Origin: Homarus americanus | Taxonomy: Eukaryota > Arthropoda > Malacostraca > Decapoda > Nephropidae | DNA length: 64,000 nucleotides | Direction of reading: 5' to 3' | Assembly: GCF_018991925.1 (NCBI RefSeq) | Contig: NW_024737068.1 | Location: 12,595,642 to 12,659,641, forward strand | Shown: one piece after another, positions 24,554 to 37,999 of the stretch | Layout: each line of letters starts with the position of its first letter | Position numbering within the stretch: position 1 is the stretch's first letter | The notes under the pieces: generated by a model | What the model was told of the DNA's origin: nothing | What the model saw: only the letters and a program-made list of their open reading frames with translations | Databases searched by the model: none | Program-made: the position numbers and the translations under genes

Positions 24554-24792
24554 TAACCCGTTGAGTAAGATATATTAACCACTTTGAATAAGAAACTTAA
24601 CTCCTTCAGTATAATGAATTAAGTCGGTGAGTAGATATCTTAAATCACTGAGCACGATGACCTAACCCTTTGAGTTCAATGACAATCCATTGAGAACGAC
24701 GCCTTAACCCTTTGGAGTAGGCTACGATGACCAACCCCTGAAGTAAGATGTCATTGTACTCAGGAGGTTAGGTTACTGTACTCAAGGGGTTA
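24554..24792. repeat. degenerate minisatellite of the CTCAAGGGGTTAA family
   Basis: Words like AACCCTTTGAGTA and GTACTCAAGGGGTTAA recur at about 25-30 bp on both strands. The same motif appears at 32.0, 37.9 and 51.5 kb. Confidence 0.55.
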
Positions 24793-27700
24793 AAAATCAG
24801 GTAATGGACAGTACGACGGAAATCCAGGAATCACTTTGTATCCTGTAGGTGGCTGCCGGACCCAACGAGAGACATAAATCAGTGAACACGTCACAACAGG
24901 CAAAACCACGTAGACACGATTCCCAGACTCAGAAGAACAAATGTTATCGTGAATTACTTTCTTTAACAAAAAAAAAACAAAACAAAAGGTCGTCCTTACA
25001 TAAGTATAATTCCACGTAAAGTTTTTGTTGTGTAAATATATCCAGTAATATATCTCCCAGGAAAGAAAAGTGTTTAAACTGGCCATCGCTGAGTGACGTC
25101 ACACCAGTGGCCCACCTTAGGACGGGTCTCGTTTATAACCATGTTCACTCTTAATCAAATGGCTCTGTTCAGCTAGATATAAGTTATTCGAAAGAATATT
25201 CATTTCATTTCCTATTTTGTACTTTATATGGCAGTAAACCTAAGACTACAAGATCTAAAGTGAACGTGTATACAAAGTAAATGTTAATCCTACATACTGT
25301 ACTGTATTTAGTGAACTTTTGAACTTTAAACCTACATATATAAATTGAATGTTATTTCTACATAAAATATATTTAACATGAAGACCGAATAGATCTGTTG
25401 GTCTTTAAACTACAACTAACACAGGATAGTAATTACAGTACTCTGTTACTTATTCCACGTATCTTTTCAGAGTTAATATTAATTAACAGGGCTTACTGTC
25501 CAAAAGAAGAAGACGAATTTTATTATACATATTACAAATATTTAAAAATAGAGACGTAGGCGTGGTAACTCTTGGTCAGGCTCTCTTGGATTAAGTCAGA
25601 TTTTGTCTTCGGAAAATTAAATCTTGAGTGAAATGTATTTTATATTATGTTATAATAGTATAATGACATTGTAGCTGATGCTAATTCAATAGAATTGATA
25701 GTTATGCTTTCATAGGTTGATTAAAAATAATAACTTATGAATTATTTTACGTGGTTTCTTTGCCTACCAGAAAAATATTACTCTACAAGTATAAGAACTG
25801 GATAGTGCCACGATATCGGAACAACAACTATTTATACAACCATAACCTAACCTAACCTAACCACCAGGACGATAATGTACAAATGTATTGACGTTAAATG
25901 CTTTCTAATGTTGGACATCATAATTATTAAACCTATTTCTTTTTTCTCTTAGCGCAACCAAAAGATAAATTGATATGACTTATCATTTTTCTTTAATCCA
26001 AGATATAAAACATCTCTTCAGTTCCCGGAGTAGAGTTCTATGACCAGGTTACAGCGTCGACGGCCAGTAAAACAAACAACTGAACTGAATTGAAATGACT
26101 AGGCCAGAATTAGGCATGTTAAAACTAATAAATCAAGTTAGGTTACTGTTGTGTTTATTGTCTTACCACAGTGTTTATATCCACGTTTAGATCTAATCCG
26201 TACTTGATCTAGGCAGCCTATGCTAATTTTATATAAACAAATATAATACTCTAAAATTTCTAGAGCTATAGCCCGTGTTAGAACTTGTCTTCCTACAGCT
26301 CTATTGGGGTATGAGTCTAGTCTAATAGAAATGTCAAATATAGATCTACACATTAATTACTCTAAGTTTATGGCTATTGTAAGTGTCAACTACTAAATCT
26401 ACATGGAAATATAATTATTTAGTTCACTAAGTTTACTATAGTTTCTTCTAAGCATCCCAGAATACCTTACACTAGCACTCAGTTTTTCATGCACGAGTAT
26501 TGCCGTGACGTCATCAAGTGGCGAGGGACCCTTGCGATAAATTACAAAAAACGGTTGTTTACGATCAGTTGCACTGGAAAAACAGGTAATAATACCAAGA
26601 AATTAATACCCTGGGAACAGTATTTCTATTTCAAACAAGCAAACGTTTCTTTTTATGATATTTAACTGGCCCAGCATCTTAGACTGTAACATTAGGTCAG
26701 CGTCTCCCGACCCACAAATGTGTAGCTGAACACTGCTGCCTTCCTGACCACACTGAACAAGAGCTTGTGTAGGACGATATGGATTAATGTTTCTTATATA
26801 ACTTCATATGTATTTAACGTTAGCAAAATACTAACGCTCACAGTGTAGCCATCATTCGTTCATCCCCGGGTCATACTTGTTGGAACACATACCCTTGACT
26901 ATCTGATAAAAGTACATAATTCTTGGGCGTTATCTAGTTACTAAAACCTATAATAATGACCTGAAATTGGTAAGGAAAGTTCTTAGATACCTTAGTGATG
27001 AAGAGGACACCATTCCTGCCGTACGAGGATCACCGCTCAACGGGAAGACACGCTGGAGCAACCTTGGCAAATATCTATCGATCCAAAATAATAAGCAATC
27101 ATAATTACATAAACTGGCAGAGCAAACAATAACATACCTATAATTGTACCTTGACATAATAGAAAAATATTGTGGGTTGGTAATTAGAAAAACTATTATC
27201 TGTTCGGCTCTTTACAAAAACAAAGTAATTTTATAAATTATTTTTATGAATGTGAATCATATTTACCCTGAAGTTTTCTTTTTATTTGTGTATATTTTTT
27301 GAACAGCAGAAAAACCACAAACTAAAACCAGCAATTAGTGACAACCTCGTGTAAATTATTGTGTTTCTTGTACTATTAAGGAGTGTTCATTCTTTCGTAC
27401 ACATGCACTTCACTTTTTGTGCGTTTATTACTTATAGACTTCCGTTGAATCACTTATGTTTCTTTATTTTATATTTAGTTTTATTGAAGTTGTTTGTACA
27501 GTATGTGTGTTTATCTTTTACAGTAATTTGATATTTTATATAATTTTAATTATGTTCAAGTAACTGTAGAACTTTTTTTTCTCTTAAAAGTCTGCTCTGA
27601 GGATGAAATAAATTATGTTCTGAAGCGTTATTAAACTCAACTGTGGTTCGATGTGTTTAGGAGACCCTTCGACTAGAGCCCCTCCTAGATCTGGATGAAA

Positions 27701-29621
27701 TTTAGAGGATATGTATTAATTATTATAAGACTAACTTATAATATCGGGGTTAAATTGGGATGATGTTCCAGGATAGCAGTCATACCCATTAAATCTGCAT
27801 AGGTTATTATTAATATTGAATATGATAGGCGACCCAGAAGTCGTATAATTTCAATGTGACTCTCTGACCTCCAAAGTTTCCCCATCCCTACACTAGAAGA
27901 AAAGAATAAGGAACGTTCACGGAAAATTGGGATAATTTTCCCTGAACTCGGAGTAGGTATTCTCTCCTTCACACTATACAGTACGGCATGACTGTAAAAA
28001 TAAATGTGCGATCATTTGGTCATAAACTCCGGCAAGGCAAAAAAAAGGTAATAATGACCTTACTATAAAGAAGTGCAGTTTAGTATAGTGGATAGTGAAA
28101 TAATATGCAAACATAAATAATACCAGTTGAATAAATTTTTTTTTAAGTAACTCATTATACAAGCATCAGACACATCATTACTAACAATGTTGACAGAATA
28201 AGACCGTGTGGGGTTATAAATTATAATGCATTTATATACCTGTATTAGTAAGGTAGTGTTTCTCCACTGTTGTTTTTGCCACAGTGTGTTGATGGTGTGG
28301 TGTACAGTAATACACTTTGTGAAAAGGGAGACAAATTAGTAATTGAAAATATTTTATGGTGCTTAGGAAGTTGTTTATATAATATTGAGTTATACCCCAG
28401 AGAGGTGCAGATGTGTATTATTCATGCATATACCTGTACATTACTGTGCAGATCATAGCTATTTTTATCAGATGTGAAGCCAGTTTTTGTGACCGTTTTA
28501 GTCTCGGGTGCAGGTACAAAACAATAAACTGGTGCTTATTTAATGGTGCTGTCAGTTCAGAGTATATAAAATTTTAATTTCTGAAATACATATATTTTTT
28601 TCAGAAGCGGTTCTGTCCCGGAAGTAAGGTTAGGTAGTAGAAACACAATAATGAAGTGTTATTTACCTTGTTTATGGTGAATAGTAAAGGTTTGAATTTG
28701 TACAGCTTCCTTTTCGTGGCTATCAGTGAAATAAATGTATATGGGATCCTGTGTAATTCTTCTATGTACATAGAAGAAATTTAATATCTGTGGCTACACT
28801 GTACTTAATTATATGTTTACATTTCATTACAAACAGGTATACCTAATTCGTATAATTTAAATGCTTATGTTAAATACTGCAATTTAAAATATTGACAATT
28901 CGATAGTTTGAAGTTCAAAATAAGATATTTCCAACGGAAGATATTAGAATAGTGTTTAATTAATCATGTAACTGTACTTTCTATAATTGTAACATTGTTT
29001 TTATAACCATTTTCATTACCTTGTTTGGTTGCTCTGTACATTTCAAGTATCTTTTTAACATAAATTTTGCACTGTATTTTTGGAAACCCTTTTGGAAGTG
29101 GCTGCGTTATCAATGCTTCCGGGCTGTAATGTGACATACTGTATATTACCAGTACATCAGGCATATATATATATATAGATAAATGGAATAGATAAGTTGC
29201 CGATAAATTAATTAGTTTATTTTGTTAACAGAGGGAACTACTATAATGGCAAAAACATATTTATGACTGACAGTTTTAAACCACCAATTTGTGGCAAGGA
29301 AGCAAAGGCTTTATGAATGATGTCATATTTTTAGCCACACAGTTTTCAAGCATCAACATGTGGCTGTTTCTTGTATACTTATGAGGTGTTTAAGGATCAC
29401 GAGCATATAATAAGGCTATGCAATCAAATTGGAAACAATAAATTTTTCGCTATTATACTCAGGTCTAAAGTGAGCACAATCACTCATCCTTGTTCATATT
29501 ACACGATTTCTCATAAATTATACAGTATATAATTAAAATATAGGAACAGCACATAGCAATATTTTTTTGCAGGTTATAATAATTAAAAATGTAAGGTCAT
29601 GCCACGTCCTAATTGTCTTAC
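24793..29621. other. long AT-rich intergenic stretch
   Basis: Read on both strands and almost featureless. CCTAACCTAACCTAACC at 25845-25861 is a telomere-like block. Two unassigned open frames were noted: minus 26353-26158, ending at a donor-like GTAAGA, and plus about 26910-27105, containing KVLRYLSDEEDTIPAVRG. CTCTGAGGATG near 27595 resembles the 3' region of Penelope-like retroelements. None is strong enough to call a gene. Confidence 0.4.
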
Positions 29622-29844
29622 CTCGTGTTGCAGGTAAATGCTGTGTCGGAAGTAAACCTTCCTTAATTCTTACTAGAAGTATTGGTACTGGTTGACCGAG
29701 TAGTTCATAGTTCCTATTTCTCTCAAGCACAGTGCGTTCAAAATGCACGCTACATATTACTGCTTTGTTAACAATACAGTAATGGAATCTTGCCTTCAGC
29801 GGAGGTAAACCCAATTCCTTTTCACATCTTCGTTTCTGGGAAAC
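29622..29844 (-). pseudogene. THAP-domain exon, disrupted
   Basis: On the minus strand an acceptor (CTTTTCACAG, ending 29845) precedes FPRNEDVKRNWVYLR, the typical F-P-x-x-x-x-x-x-x-W block of a C2CH THAP DNA-binding domain. A TGA follows at 29798-29796. The second half of the domain is in another frame: VICSVHFERT, NYELLGQPVP and LLPTQHLP, corresponding to the conserved Cx(S)xHF and (A)xPT blocks. The exon ends at CGAG|GTAAGA (29622/29621). The domain therefore carries a nonsense codon and a frameshift within about 15 codons. The first zinc-ligand cysteines should lie in an upstream exon (above 29845). RSCYLIQLSTHWNEAEVHVF at about 30045-29980 is a poor candidate. THAP exons occur in P-element-type transposases and domesticated regulators, and which one this was cannot be told. 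A sequencing error could mimic the frameshift but not both lesions. Confidence 0.65.
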
Positions 29845-31547
29845 CTGTGAAAAGTAATATTCCCTTTGTGTTTGTAGCTTCAGAAGCAACAGTACACTAT
29901 ACAATTACTGGGCATGATCTCACGTTTATAATCCCATTGTAAACTTCACAATTGCAGTCAGTCATTAAGAAATTAAAGGAAACACGTGCACCTCTGCTTC
30001 GTTCCAATGTGTACTGAGCTGGATCAAGTAGCAGCTGCGTTTAACGCCATGGGTTGTTTTCGTCCACCATAATTCGCACATCATAGAATTTTTTTTTTTT
30101 AATATTAGTCTTTTTATTTTCAGGTGTTCGGTAACATGGCTGGAAAAATAACAAAAGACGAAATACCAGGTGCTAAACATCGACCAGTTACAGAATAAAT
30201 TAAAAGGTATCCAAATCGGAGACCAACTGACCAATCAACTGCAGCTGATCAAGGGTAGCATCTCTAACTCAATACGTATATACTAAACTAACTCTTTGGC
30301 CTTTTGGTGTGGGGGAGAAACCCATTGCTTGTCATTATCCTATTGAAATTCCAATGTTCTCTAGGGCATAGAAATCCCCCAATATTAAGCATAAGATAAG
30401 GTCGGAGTGTCCTTCACACCAGCAGCCAATGAGCGTCCAGTATTAGCCTCTGCCACGCGAATTGATGTTTACAGCATCTCGTGTGTTAGCTAATCTGCTC
30501 TCTGATGTATTTTGTGGTTAATATTCGTGAATAATGAGCTCCCTAAATAGAGATAACTAGCCAGTGGTGTCTGGACTCCCATGGAGGCGTATGGAGAGAA
30601 AACAATAACAGGCAAGGCAAAGTTGCAAAACGAAACACCCTGTTGCTGCCCGTGTTGTGGGGCCTTAATGTGCTTGTGGCTGCTTCAGTAATGTAAGCAT
30701 GGACGAGGTTAAGCTTACTTTAGAATTTTTTTGAACTATAGGCTACTTCAACCAGCAAAATACCTTTCTGTCTAATCATGTGAGTTTAAATGGCGTGAAG
30801 CGTAGCCCAATCATGGCTAGCACTTGTACGACACAAATTTTCCTCACCAACAACCCTCCCACACCACTTCACAAGCGGACGAGCATCAGCAGTCATTGCA
30901 AATGTGAGCATTATGTGAAACAATAATAGGCATATTACAGTATATGATAATAATTCACTTCTTTCCTTAGTACCATTTATAGTAATTTTTCTGACATGAC
31001 CGTCCGCTGTTTTTCATTGAAAATGGGTTTAAAAATACCCAGTTTTCACTGTTTTTATTTAAGGATTCTGTATTATGCCGTGGAAAAATAAAAAAAATGG
31101 CTGAAATCATGTGCTAACCTAACCTAACCTATATCTTAACTCGCCTATATATAGAAAACAAAGCAGCTACACAAGAAAAAGAATAAAAGTGAAATAAATC
31201 AGCGTACAAATCTGTCTAAATACACCCTCCATATTTACTGAACCGCTGACGGTCACCAGTCGTATGTTAGCTCCATATATATTTGTTGATTACTGTCTTT
31301 GTGGCCATATTTTCCCTTTTATATTATCACATTAATAATCTACGGTAAATTACCTGCAAAATAACACATTGTTTATTAGAAAACAGGAATATTTGGTGAT
31401 GTGGTGCGGTTTTTAAGTTATAAAACTTGGACTCTTAATTTCTCTTTGTCATATTCTTACGCAACGTCTTATACTCCGTTGTTTCCATTTTCCCGTGTGA
31501 TTTTATCAAGATTTATCTTATCCACGTTTTCATTGTGGATTTACATG

Positions 31548-31549
<2 letters not shown>
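29845..31549. other. AT-rich stretch, no supported gene
   Basis: AACCTAACCTAACCT at about 31118-31132 is another telomere-like block. AAAATGGGT to ACCCAGTTTT near 31020 forms a small hairpin. No exon-like frames with splice sites were found. Confidence 0.4.

Positions 31550-31620
<71 letters not shown>
31550..31620. repeat. (TA)n microsatellite
   Basis: About 35 perfect dinucleotides. Confidence 0.95.
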
Positions 31621-31623
<3 letters not shown>

Positions 31624-31989
31624 TACTGTACTTACAACAGCTAGTCTTGCCCTCCATAATGTATCTCGGCTTCCAATTTAGTTTCAAAGTTGAAGATTAA
31701 GCTGTCGAGATGCTGTCCAAGTTGGTTAACAATGGTTGTCTGACATTTTCGTCCACACATTCAATTTTTCTTCTTTATTTTCATGTCAGGAACTCTCTTG
31801 AGTTTTTGTGGCTTAATGACTAACTACATCCAGACGTATAGGGCAAGTGAGGGTCTGTATGTAGAGAGAGATATTGACTACCCGGACAAGATACCTAACT
31901 GAGATATTTGGGATGGAAGTGTTGTTGGTAATACAACTATTTTGCTGCTTAAATATCTGTAAGTATAATAAATTAGTGCGTTGATTAAG

Positions 31990-32190
31990 ACGCCTTAATC
32001 CCTTCAGCACAATGGCCTAACCCCAAGAGTACAATAAATTAATTCTTAAGAAAGACTATTTATTTTCCTCAATACAGCATTATCGAACTCACACAAATAG
32101 GTCATAATTTTCAGAGTCAAGACATCGTACTCACGGGATTAAGTCATTAAACTCAAGGAATTAAGACCCTTCTAACCAATGGATTAATTT
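31990..32190. repeat. degenerate minisatellite of the CTCAAGGGGTTAA family
   Basis: CCTTAATCCCTTCAGCACAA, CATCGTACTCACGGGATTAA and AAACTCAAGGAATTAA are variants of the motif that is cleanest at 51.5 kb. Confidence 0.5.
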
Positions 32191-32474
32191 AATGAACGTA
32201 AAGATAAGGTATATTTATCTTGGTGATGGCTCAAGGATTTTCTTTTTGTATTAGTAATGAGAGAGGCTCTGACCTGAGGACGTAGCGATAAGAAAACGTG
32301 TGATGGAGCGTTGGGCGATACGCAACAAAATATAAAAATGATGTAATACCAAATACCTCTGGTACATAATGTTATCGTTTAGTCTTTATTTATTTCTCAT
32401 CATTATAAGTTTAATGTTATCATTATTTATTCATTATCTTGCAAATAATTTTTAATGTTTAATGTTCTTCTCTG

Positions 32475-32660
<186 letters not shown>

Positions 32661-32744
32661 GTTTTGCTTTTTATTATTTAATTTCTAATTATTATTAATT
32701 AAAGCATCGAATTATTATGATATGTTGGTTGTAGAGGCAAACGA

Positions 32745-33012
32745 CACAGCAGAGGCAGGATGCGATACAGTAAAAGCAGGAGGCGATACAGTAAAGGCAG
32801 GATGCGATACAGTAAAGGCAGGAGGCGATACAGTAAAAGCAGGAGGCGATACAGTAAAGGCAGGAGGCGATACAGTAAAGGCAGGAGGCGATACAGTAAA
32901 GGCAGGAGGCGATACAGTAAAGGCAGGAGGCGATACAGTAAAAGCAGGAGGCGGTACAGTAAAGGCAGGAGGCGGTACAGTAAAGGCAGGAGGGGGTACA
33001 GCAGAGGCCCCA
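32745..33012. repeat. 21-bp minisatellite, about 12 copies
   Basis: The unit contains GGCGATACAGTAAAGGCAGG. Because 21 is a multiple of three, frames stay open on both strands (for example repeated DTVKAGG on plus and YCIASCL on minus). Start codons are incidental, and no flanking sequence continues a protein. Confidence 0.95.
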
Positions 33013-33244
33013 CCCTCCTTCCCCCATCCCTAACTGCTTTCCTCTCCTCTCATCTTACGGATATAAACACGAACCAGTGGGAGGGATAAATGACGAAGAC
33101 CGTGGATAAAGGAATCTAGAATCATGATAATAATTGATGGAAAATTATTCTATCTTCCGTAGGATAAAGTGAAGCATGTAACTGATTTTATGAGTGACGG
33201 AGTAATTGGTGAGTTGGATATGAGAGGCTCTGACTACCTAACTT

Positions 33245-33608
33245 CACCCTACTCCCCCCCTTTCTCTCTCTTTTACTTCTGCTTCTCTCCCTTCTACCAC
33301 TTCCCACTTCCATTTCTCTTCTCTTTTCTATTTCTTCCCACCTTCCTTTTTTTTTCCTTCCTTCCTCCTTTTTTTTCTATCCTCCTTCCTCCCCTTTCAT
33401 CCTATCCTCTCCCTTTCTACCCTCAACCTCAATCTTCATCCTTCCCTTCTTCCCACCGTTTCTATTCCTCCCTTCGTTTCCCCCCCTCACAATTCTCACC
33501 TTCCTCCCTATTCCATTTTCTCTTCCTCCCTCCCTCTCTTCCTCCCTCCCCCTCCCTCCCTCATTTTCTTCCTTCCTTCTTCCCTCCCTCCTTCCCTTTC
33601 CTTCCTCG
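33245..33608. repeat. pyrimidine-only block
   Basis: Plus strand almost exclusively C and T (CTTCCTCCCTCC words). Long Ser/Pro/Phe-rich frames here are compositional. Confidence 0.85.
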
Positions 33609-33833
33609 GTATTCCAACACAAATGCTGAAGTTCCTGTACACAGTAGATGTTTACAAGAACACTGGACAGCACGCTTGCACACGACCGCCGTACAGACAC
33701 GTGTTCATGCGCCTCATCCCCGCATGCAAATGAACAATCTCAAATCCATGCTTGAAAAAATTACTCCATGATATGTAAATTTGTATCCACGCACAGACAA
33801 GAGAAACGAGAACTATATACATGTGTATAGATA

Positions 33834-34075
33834 CACACACACACACACACACATACACGCGCGTTAACTGCTTCCTCCGTAGCATCCCACTATTCTTATT
33901 CGCCCTCCTTCGCTCTCTCCCTCCCCTCCCTCCTCCCCCTCCCTCCCCCTCCCTCCCTCCTCCCTCCCTCCCTCCCTCCCCTCCCCTCCCTCCTCCCTCC
34001 CCCTCCTCCCTCCCTCCCCCTCCCCCCCTCCCTCCCCTCTCCTCTCCTCTCTCCTCCATACCCCCACCTCCCCCC
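33834..34075. repeat. (CA)n followed by a C/T-only block
   Basis: CACACACACA at 33834-33853 is followed from 33900 by CCCTCCCTCC words for about 170 bp. Confidence 0.85.
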
Positions 34076-34211
34076 CGCCCCTTAACATACTGTACAACAC
34101 ACCACTTGAGTGCGAGAAACTAAGACTCAAAGTTTAAAAATTATTAGCTCATAATGTCTCTCTTATTTAGTATTCAAGACAATAAACTAGGCTAGAGAGA
34201 CTACCCCCTCT

Positions 34212-34213
<2 letters not shown>

Positions 34214-34253
<40 letters not shown>
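34214..34253. repeat. (CA)n microsatellite
   Basis: About 19 perfect CA units. Confidence 0.95.
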
Positions 34254-34257
<4 letters not shown>

Positions 34258-34530
34258 CCATGGTTGATGTTTGTCGAACTACTGCCTGTTACAGGTCTGG
34301 ACGTCCGAGCCCTACCTATGCACATATACTATGTTCTTATTACCCGTACACCCACAAGACTTACTAAACTACAACAAACATTCTGTCGAGGACCCTGATA
34401 CCTGGTGCACTTATCGTATGATTATTATATTTGAAGATTACAGTGACTTAGCCACCCTTGATCGGTGCAGTTGTCGGGTTACTCATAAAACATGGAGATT
34501 TGGTACGCCATCTTGTTTTACCTTAAGATT

Positions 34531-34557
34531 AACCTAACCTAACCTAACCTAACCTAA
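34531..34557. repeat. interstitial telomere-like (AACCT)5
   Basis: Five perfect AACCT pentamers, the reverse complement of AGGTT/TTAGG. This is the cleanest telomere-motif block in the window. Confidence 0.85.
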
Positions 34558-35899
34558 GGTAACCCCCTCAGGCGGCGTTAGGATGTTTAATCTTCAGGTA
34601 CAATAAGCTGGGAGTTAAACTTGAGGTGATTCTAAAGCAACATCGTGGTTAAAAGGATTAGGGCTATAAATTATAATTATTCGCTTATGTAATACTAAAA
34701 AATAAGAGAGGATCGTAGCAACAGTACGGTTAAAGAGAGCAAGAGAAACCAAAGAAGAGAAACAGAAACAAAGAGAGAGAGAGAAAGGGAAACAGAGAGA
34801 CAGAGAGAAACAGGGACACAGAGAGAGAAACACAGAGGGAGAGTGGCTTCAGTCATACCAAGAAAGAAGGAGAGGAAAGCGAACAAATGGAAGCGTGAGT
34901 AACTTGTACGGACACATACTGTAGACAATAACAAATTGGCTCTATGTGTTATTTTGCGTTTAGAAGACGGATTGTTTCTATAGAGAACCGTGTGTGTTTG
35001 ATCTCTGGTTTGTGGGAGAGATGCACAAGAAGTCCCCTTAAAGTTATAAGATACGTGCTTATTTTGGGGGTGACGCGGGTGTTCGGGGATGTATGACTTG
35101 TTCAACTTTAAGTGAAATTATACAGGACGTGCCTCGGGGATTTATTGTTTGTCAATATGTCTATAAAACAAGTAATTTAAGATGGATTATTTTTTAAAAT
35201 GCATCATAAGCATACTGTACCCTTATCCTCGGGTACAAATGACTAAGAATTATTTTTTCCCGTTTCAAACATTTACTTTTTAAAGAAAAATTGTGTGAAC
35301 AGTGGAAGTTGTTTTTCTAATGTCAGGGGGCGTTGAGACTGGCATCTTCTGATGAACGATCTACGACTATATGCAAGACTGTTTTGTATATGTAAAATAA
35401 TTTAAGAATTTTCTTATTCGAAATGTCATTGTCGTTTCCTGTAATCAGTCAGAGTACTAGCTTCCTGCCACTGTGGTTGACTTTTTCTCAGATTGTCAAG
35501 TAAATTAATCTTTTTTTTTGTACTGTTCACTTGCTGTCGCTTCAACGAAATGTTCATTAATACGTTCCCTCAGATAGACTACGGGTGACTAGATCAATGA
35601 ATGTTCTATCATCGTGCTATTAACGAAGTAATTCAGTAAAATGTACATGTTGACAATCAGTCCATCGCCGCGTTTTTGTTGACAATAGAAGATGGCGCCT
35701 CGATTCGCCTGACTGTAGCAATACAACAGCAGTAGAAGCTATGAACTCAGCACCATAGGCGCTTTTTTGTCGCTCTCCCTCCTTCACCTCAAACCTCTCC
35801 TCATTTTCCCTCATCATATGTTATTCATCTCATGCGAACGCCCGTCCTCTCTTCTCGAGGAGTTCCTCACGTTTTCTTATCATTCCATACTTGTTCAGC
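34558..35899. other. no supported gene
   Basis: A purine-rich AGAGAGAAACAGAGAG patch lies at 34735-34850. The rest is unique, AT-rich sequence. Confidence 0.4.
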
Positions 35900-36052
35900 C
35901 GTGCCGTGCCGTACCGTACCGTGCCGTGCCGTGCCATGCCATGCCGTGCCGTGCCGTGCCGTGCCTTGCCGTGCCGTGCCGTGCCGTGCCGTGCCGTGTG
36001 CCAGCCGTGCCGTGCCGTGCCATGCCATGCCGTGCCGTGCCATGCCGTGCTC
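35900..36052. repeat. pentanucleotide repeat (CCGTG)n
   Basis: About 30 units, mostly GTGCC with ATGCC and TTGCC variants and one break at GTGTGCCAGCC. It gives CRAVP-type pseudo-peptides in every frame. Confidence 0.95.
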
Positions 36053-36119
36053 GATTTCACTATGTCACTCCATATTTTTGTCCACCTTCCTTTATACATT
36101 GGCTTCAATCCCTTATCTG

Positions 36120-36880
36120 AGCCTCTCCTCGCTCCTCCTACCCTATCAATCTCCCTTCCTTTCCCTCATCCACGCCCCCTCCCTTCCCATCCCCTCACCC
36201 TCCCATCCTTCCCACCTCTCACCCACACCCTCCCTACTTTCTCCTATCCTACCCATCTCACTGTATTTATCACCTTTCTTTCTTGCCCTCGTGTGGGACG
36301 CCCTTCCTCTCCCCTCCTACCTTCCCTCAGCCTCTCATATCCCTTCTTCTAACTTCCTGCTATCTTTTTTATGGGCGTGAAGGAGGGGAAGGAGAAGAAA
36401 GGGAAGAAGAAGGTCAAGGAAAGTTTTTTTTTATGAGATTTGTAAATGATTTGTTGAATGTATTTTTTCCTCGACCTCGCCTTCTTCTACCCTCCCAAAC
36501 TCCTATCTTCCTCCCTTCCTCACATCCTTCCTCTCTCCCTCCCTTCCTCACATCCTTCCTCTCTCCCTCCCTTCCTCACATCCTTCCTCTCTCCCTCCCT
36601 CCCTCCCTCCCCCCTTTACCACTCTCCCTCCCTTTTCACTAGAGGGCTCCACTCATTCCTTCCTTTCCTCCAACAATATCCACCAGCCTCCCTCCTTCCC
36701 TGTACCAACCTCCACCCTCTCTCCCCAACCTCCATCCTCCCACCATCAGCCTCCACACTCCCTCCACTCACCCCCGTCCCATCCTCCTCCACCAATCTTC
36801 ACCCTCCCTTCCTCTACTCACCTCCCTTTCTTACCCTCCCTTCCTCCACTCACCTCCCTTTCTTACCCTCCCTCGCTTCC
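36120..36880. repeat. pyrimidine-rich block with an internal tandem repeat of about 32 bp
   Basis: C/T-biased throughout. At about 36505-36600 CTTCCTCACATCCTTCCTCT is repeated three times. CCACTCACCTCCCTTTCTTA is duplicated at 36820-36870. An (A/G)-rich interruption lies at 36375-36425. Confidence 0.8.
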
Positions 36881-37119
36881 TATGGCTCGCGTCACTGGTG
36901 TTGTTCCTTGGGAAAATTGTTCGCGGTCCAGTGAGCGCACACAGGCGAAAGGTTACAAGTGCATCAGCGTTAAGTAATGTAGAGAAATCGAGTATATCTT
37001 ACTATCTTACTGAGAAAAATCATTTCAGAATGTATCGCTCAGGTAACAGTGTCTTCAAGATACGGATTTACTTTTATTCTCTGAAATACTTTTTTTTTTT
37101 AAATTCTCAATTGTTTTGA

Positions 37120-37864
37120 TATTGTTTTTATATTCTTGTTTTGTTTTTGTTTTTTTAGGTTTTTATTTCTTCTATATTGATATAATAACTTATTGAAGCT
37201 ATAAAATACATGATAATGAATTCTTAAAAATATCTTTTCAAAGGCAATTTAATCATCATGAATAAACGAAATTTATCATAATTGTTTAACGTTGTTATAT
37301 TTACGTCGACATCAGAGAGGAGAGAGTCTTTGTGTTTCTGGCGTCTTTGTGAGGTACAGGTAGAGAGAGGGAAGGAGGCAGAGAGAGAGAGAGAGGGGAG
37401 AGACCTCCCTGGGAATAACCCGTTCAACACGATTAAATTACTTGCTACCGTGAGATATAATTACACCCAGGACCAACTACCACCAATACTAATGACCAGT
37501 GAGCCCGGGAGCGACGTGAGTGCTGAGGTCATCATTCTCCCGCTATATTGTCCTCAAAGCTCCACCTCTCCCCGCCCCCTTCCTCTTTCTCTATAATTCT
37601 TCTCTTAAGTCCTCTTCAAAGTCCATTTCAGCTCCCAATCAAAAAAGTTCTTGTCTAAGGTCCTCTTCATAGTCCCTCCTAGAGTTCCCAGTCAATAATT
37701 TATTCACTAAGGTCATTTTCAAAATCCCTCTCAGTCCCCAATCAAAAAGTTCTTTTCTAATGCCCTCTCAGAACTTTCTCACCCGTTCTCGAAAGTTCTT
37801 GTTTAAGGTCTTCGAGAAAAGCTTCTCTTATAATTATAAAAAATAAAATCCCCCTTCTCGGATG
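37120..37864. other. no supported gene
   Basis: A (GA)n patch lies at 37378-37398. At 37600-37800 TCTAAGGTCCTCTTCA and AGTCCCCAATCAAAAAGTTC recur three or four times as a degenerate repeat. Confidence 0.4.
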
Positions 37865-37995
37865 AGTCCGTAATATCGTACTCAATAGTTAAATCATTGT
37901 ACTTAAGTTAGGTCATCGTACTTAAGAGTTAAGTTATCGAACTTAAGAGTTACGTAATCGTACTCAAGAGTTAAGTCATCGTACTCAAAAGCTTA
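37865..37995. repeat. minisatellite of the CTCAAGGGGTTAA family, unit about 22-26 bp
   Basis: TAAGTCATCGTACTCAAGAG and variants repeat about six times. Confidence 0.75.
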
Positions 37996-37999
37996 ATTA

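Noticed and set aside
26158..26353. Minus-strand frame ending at GTAAGA
   Set aside because: Looks protein-like in places but has no family match and a weak acceptor.
26910..27105. Plus-strand frame with KVLRYLSDEEDTIPAV
   Set aside because: No start codon, no clear acceptor, and not recognised. May be an old element fragment.
32695..33089. Several frames over 100 codons on both strands
   Set aside because: Generated by a 21-bp repeat. All share the same positions in different frames.
34271..34537. 88-codon plus frame after a TTACAG
   Set aside because: No family resemblance and no donor. It ends in the telomere-like block.
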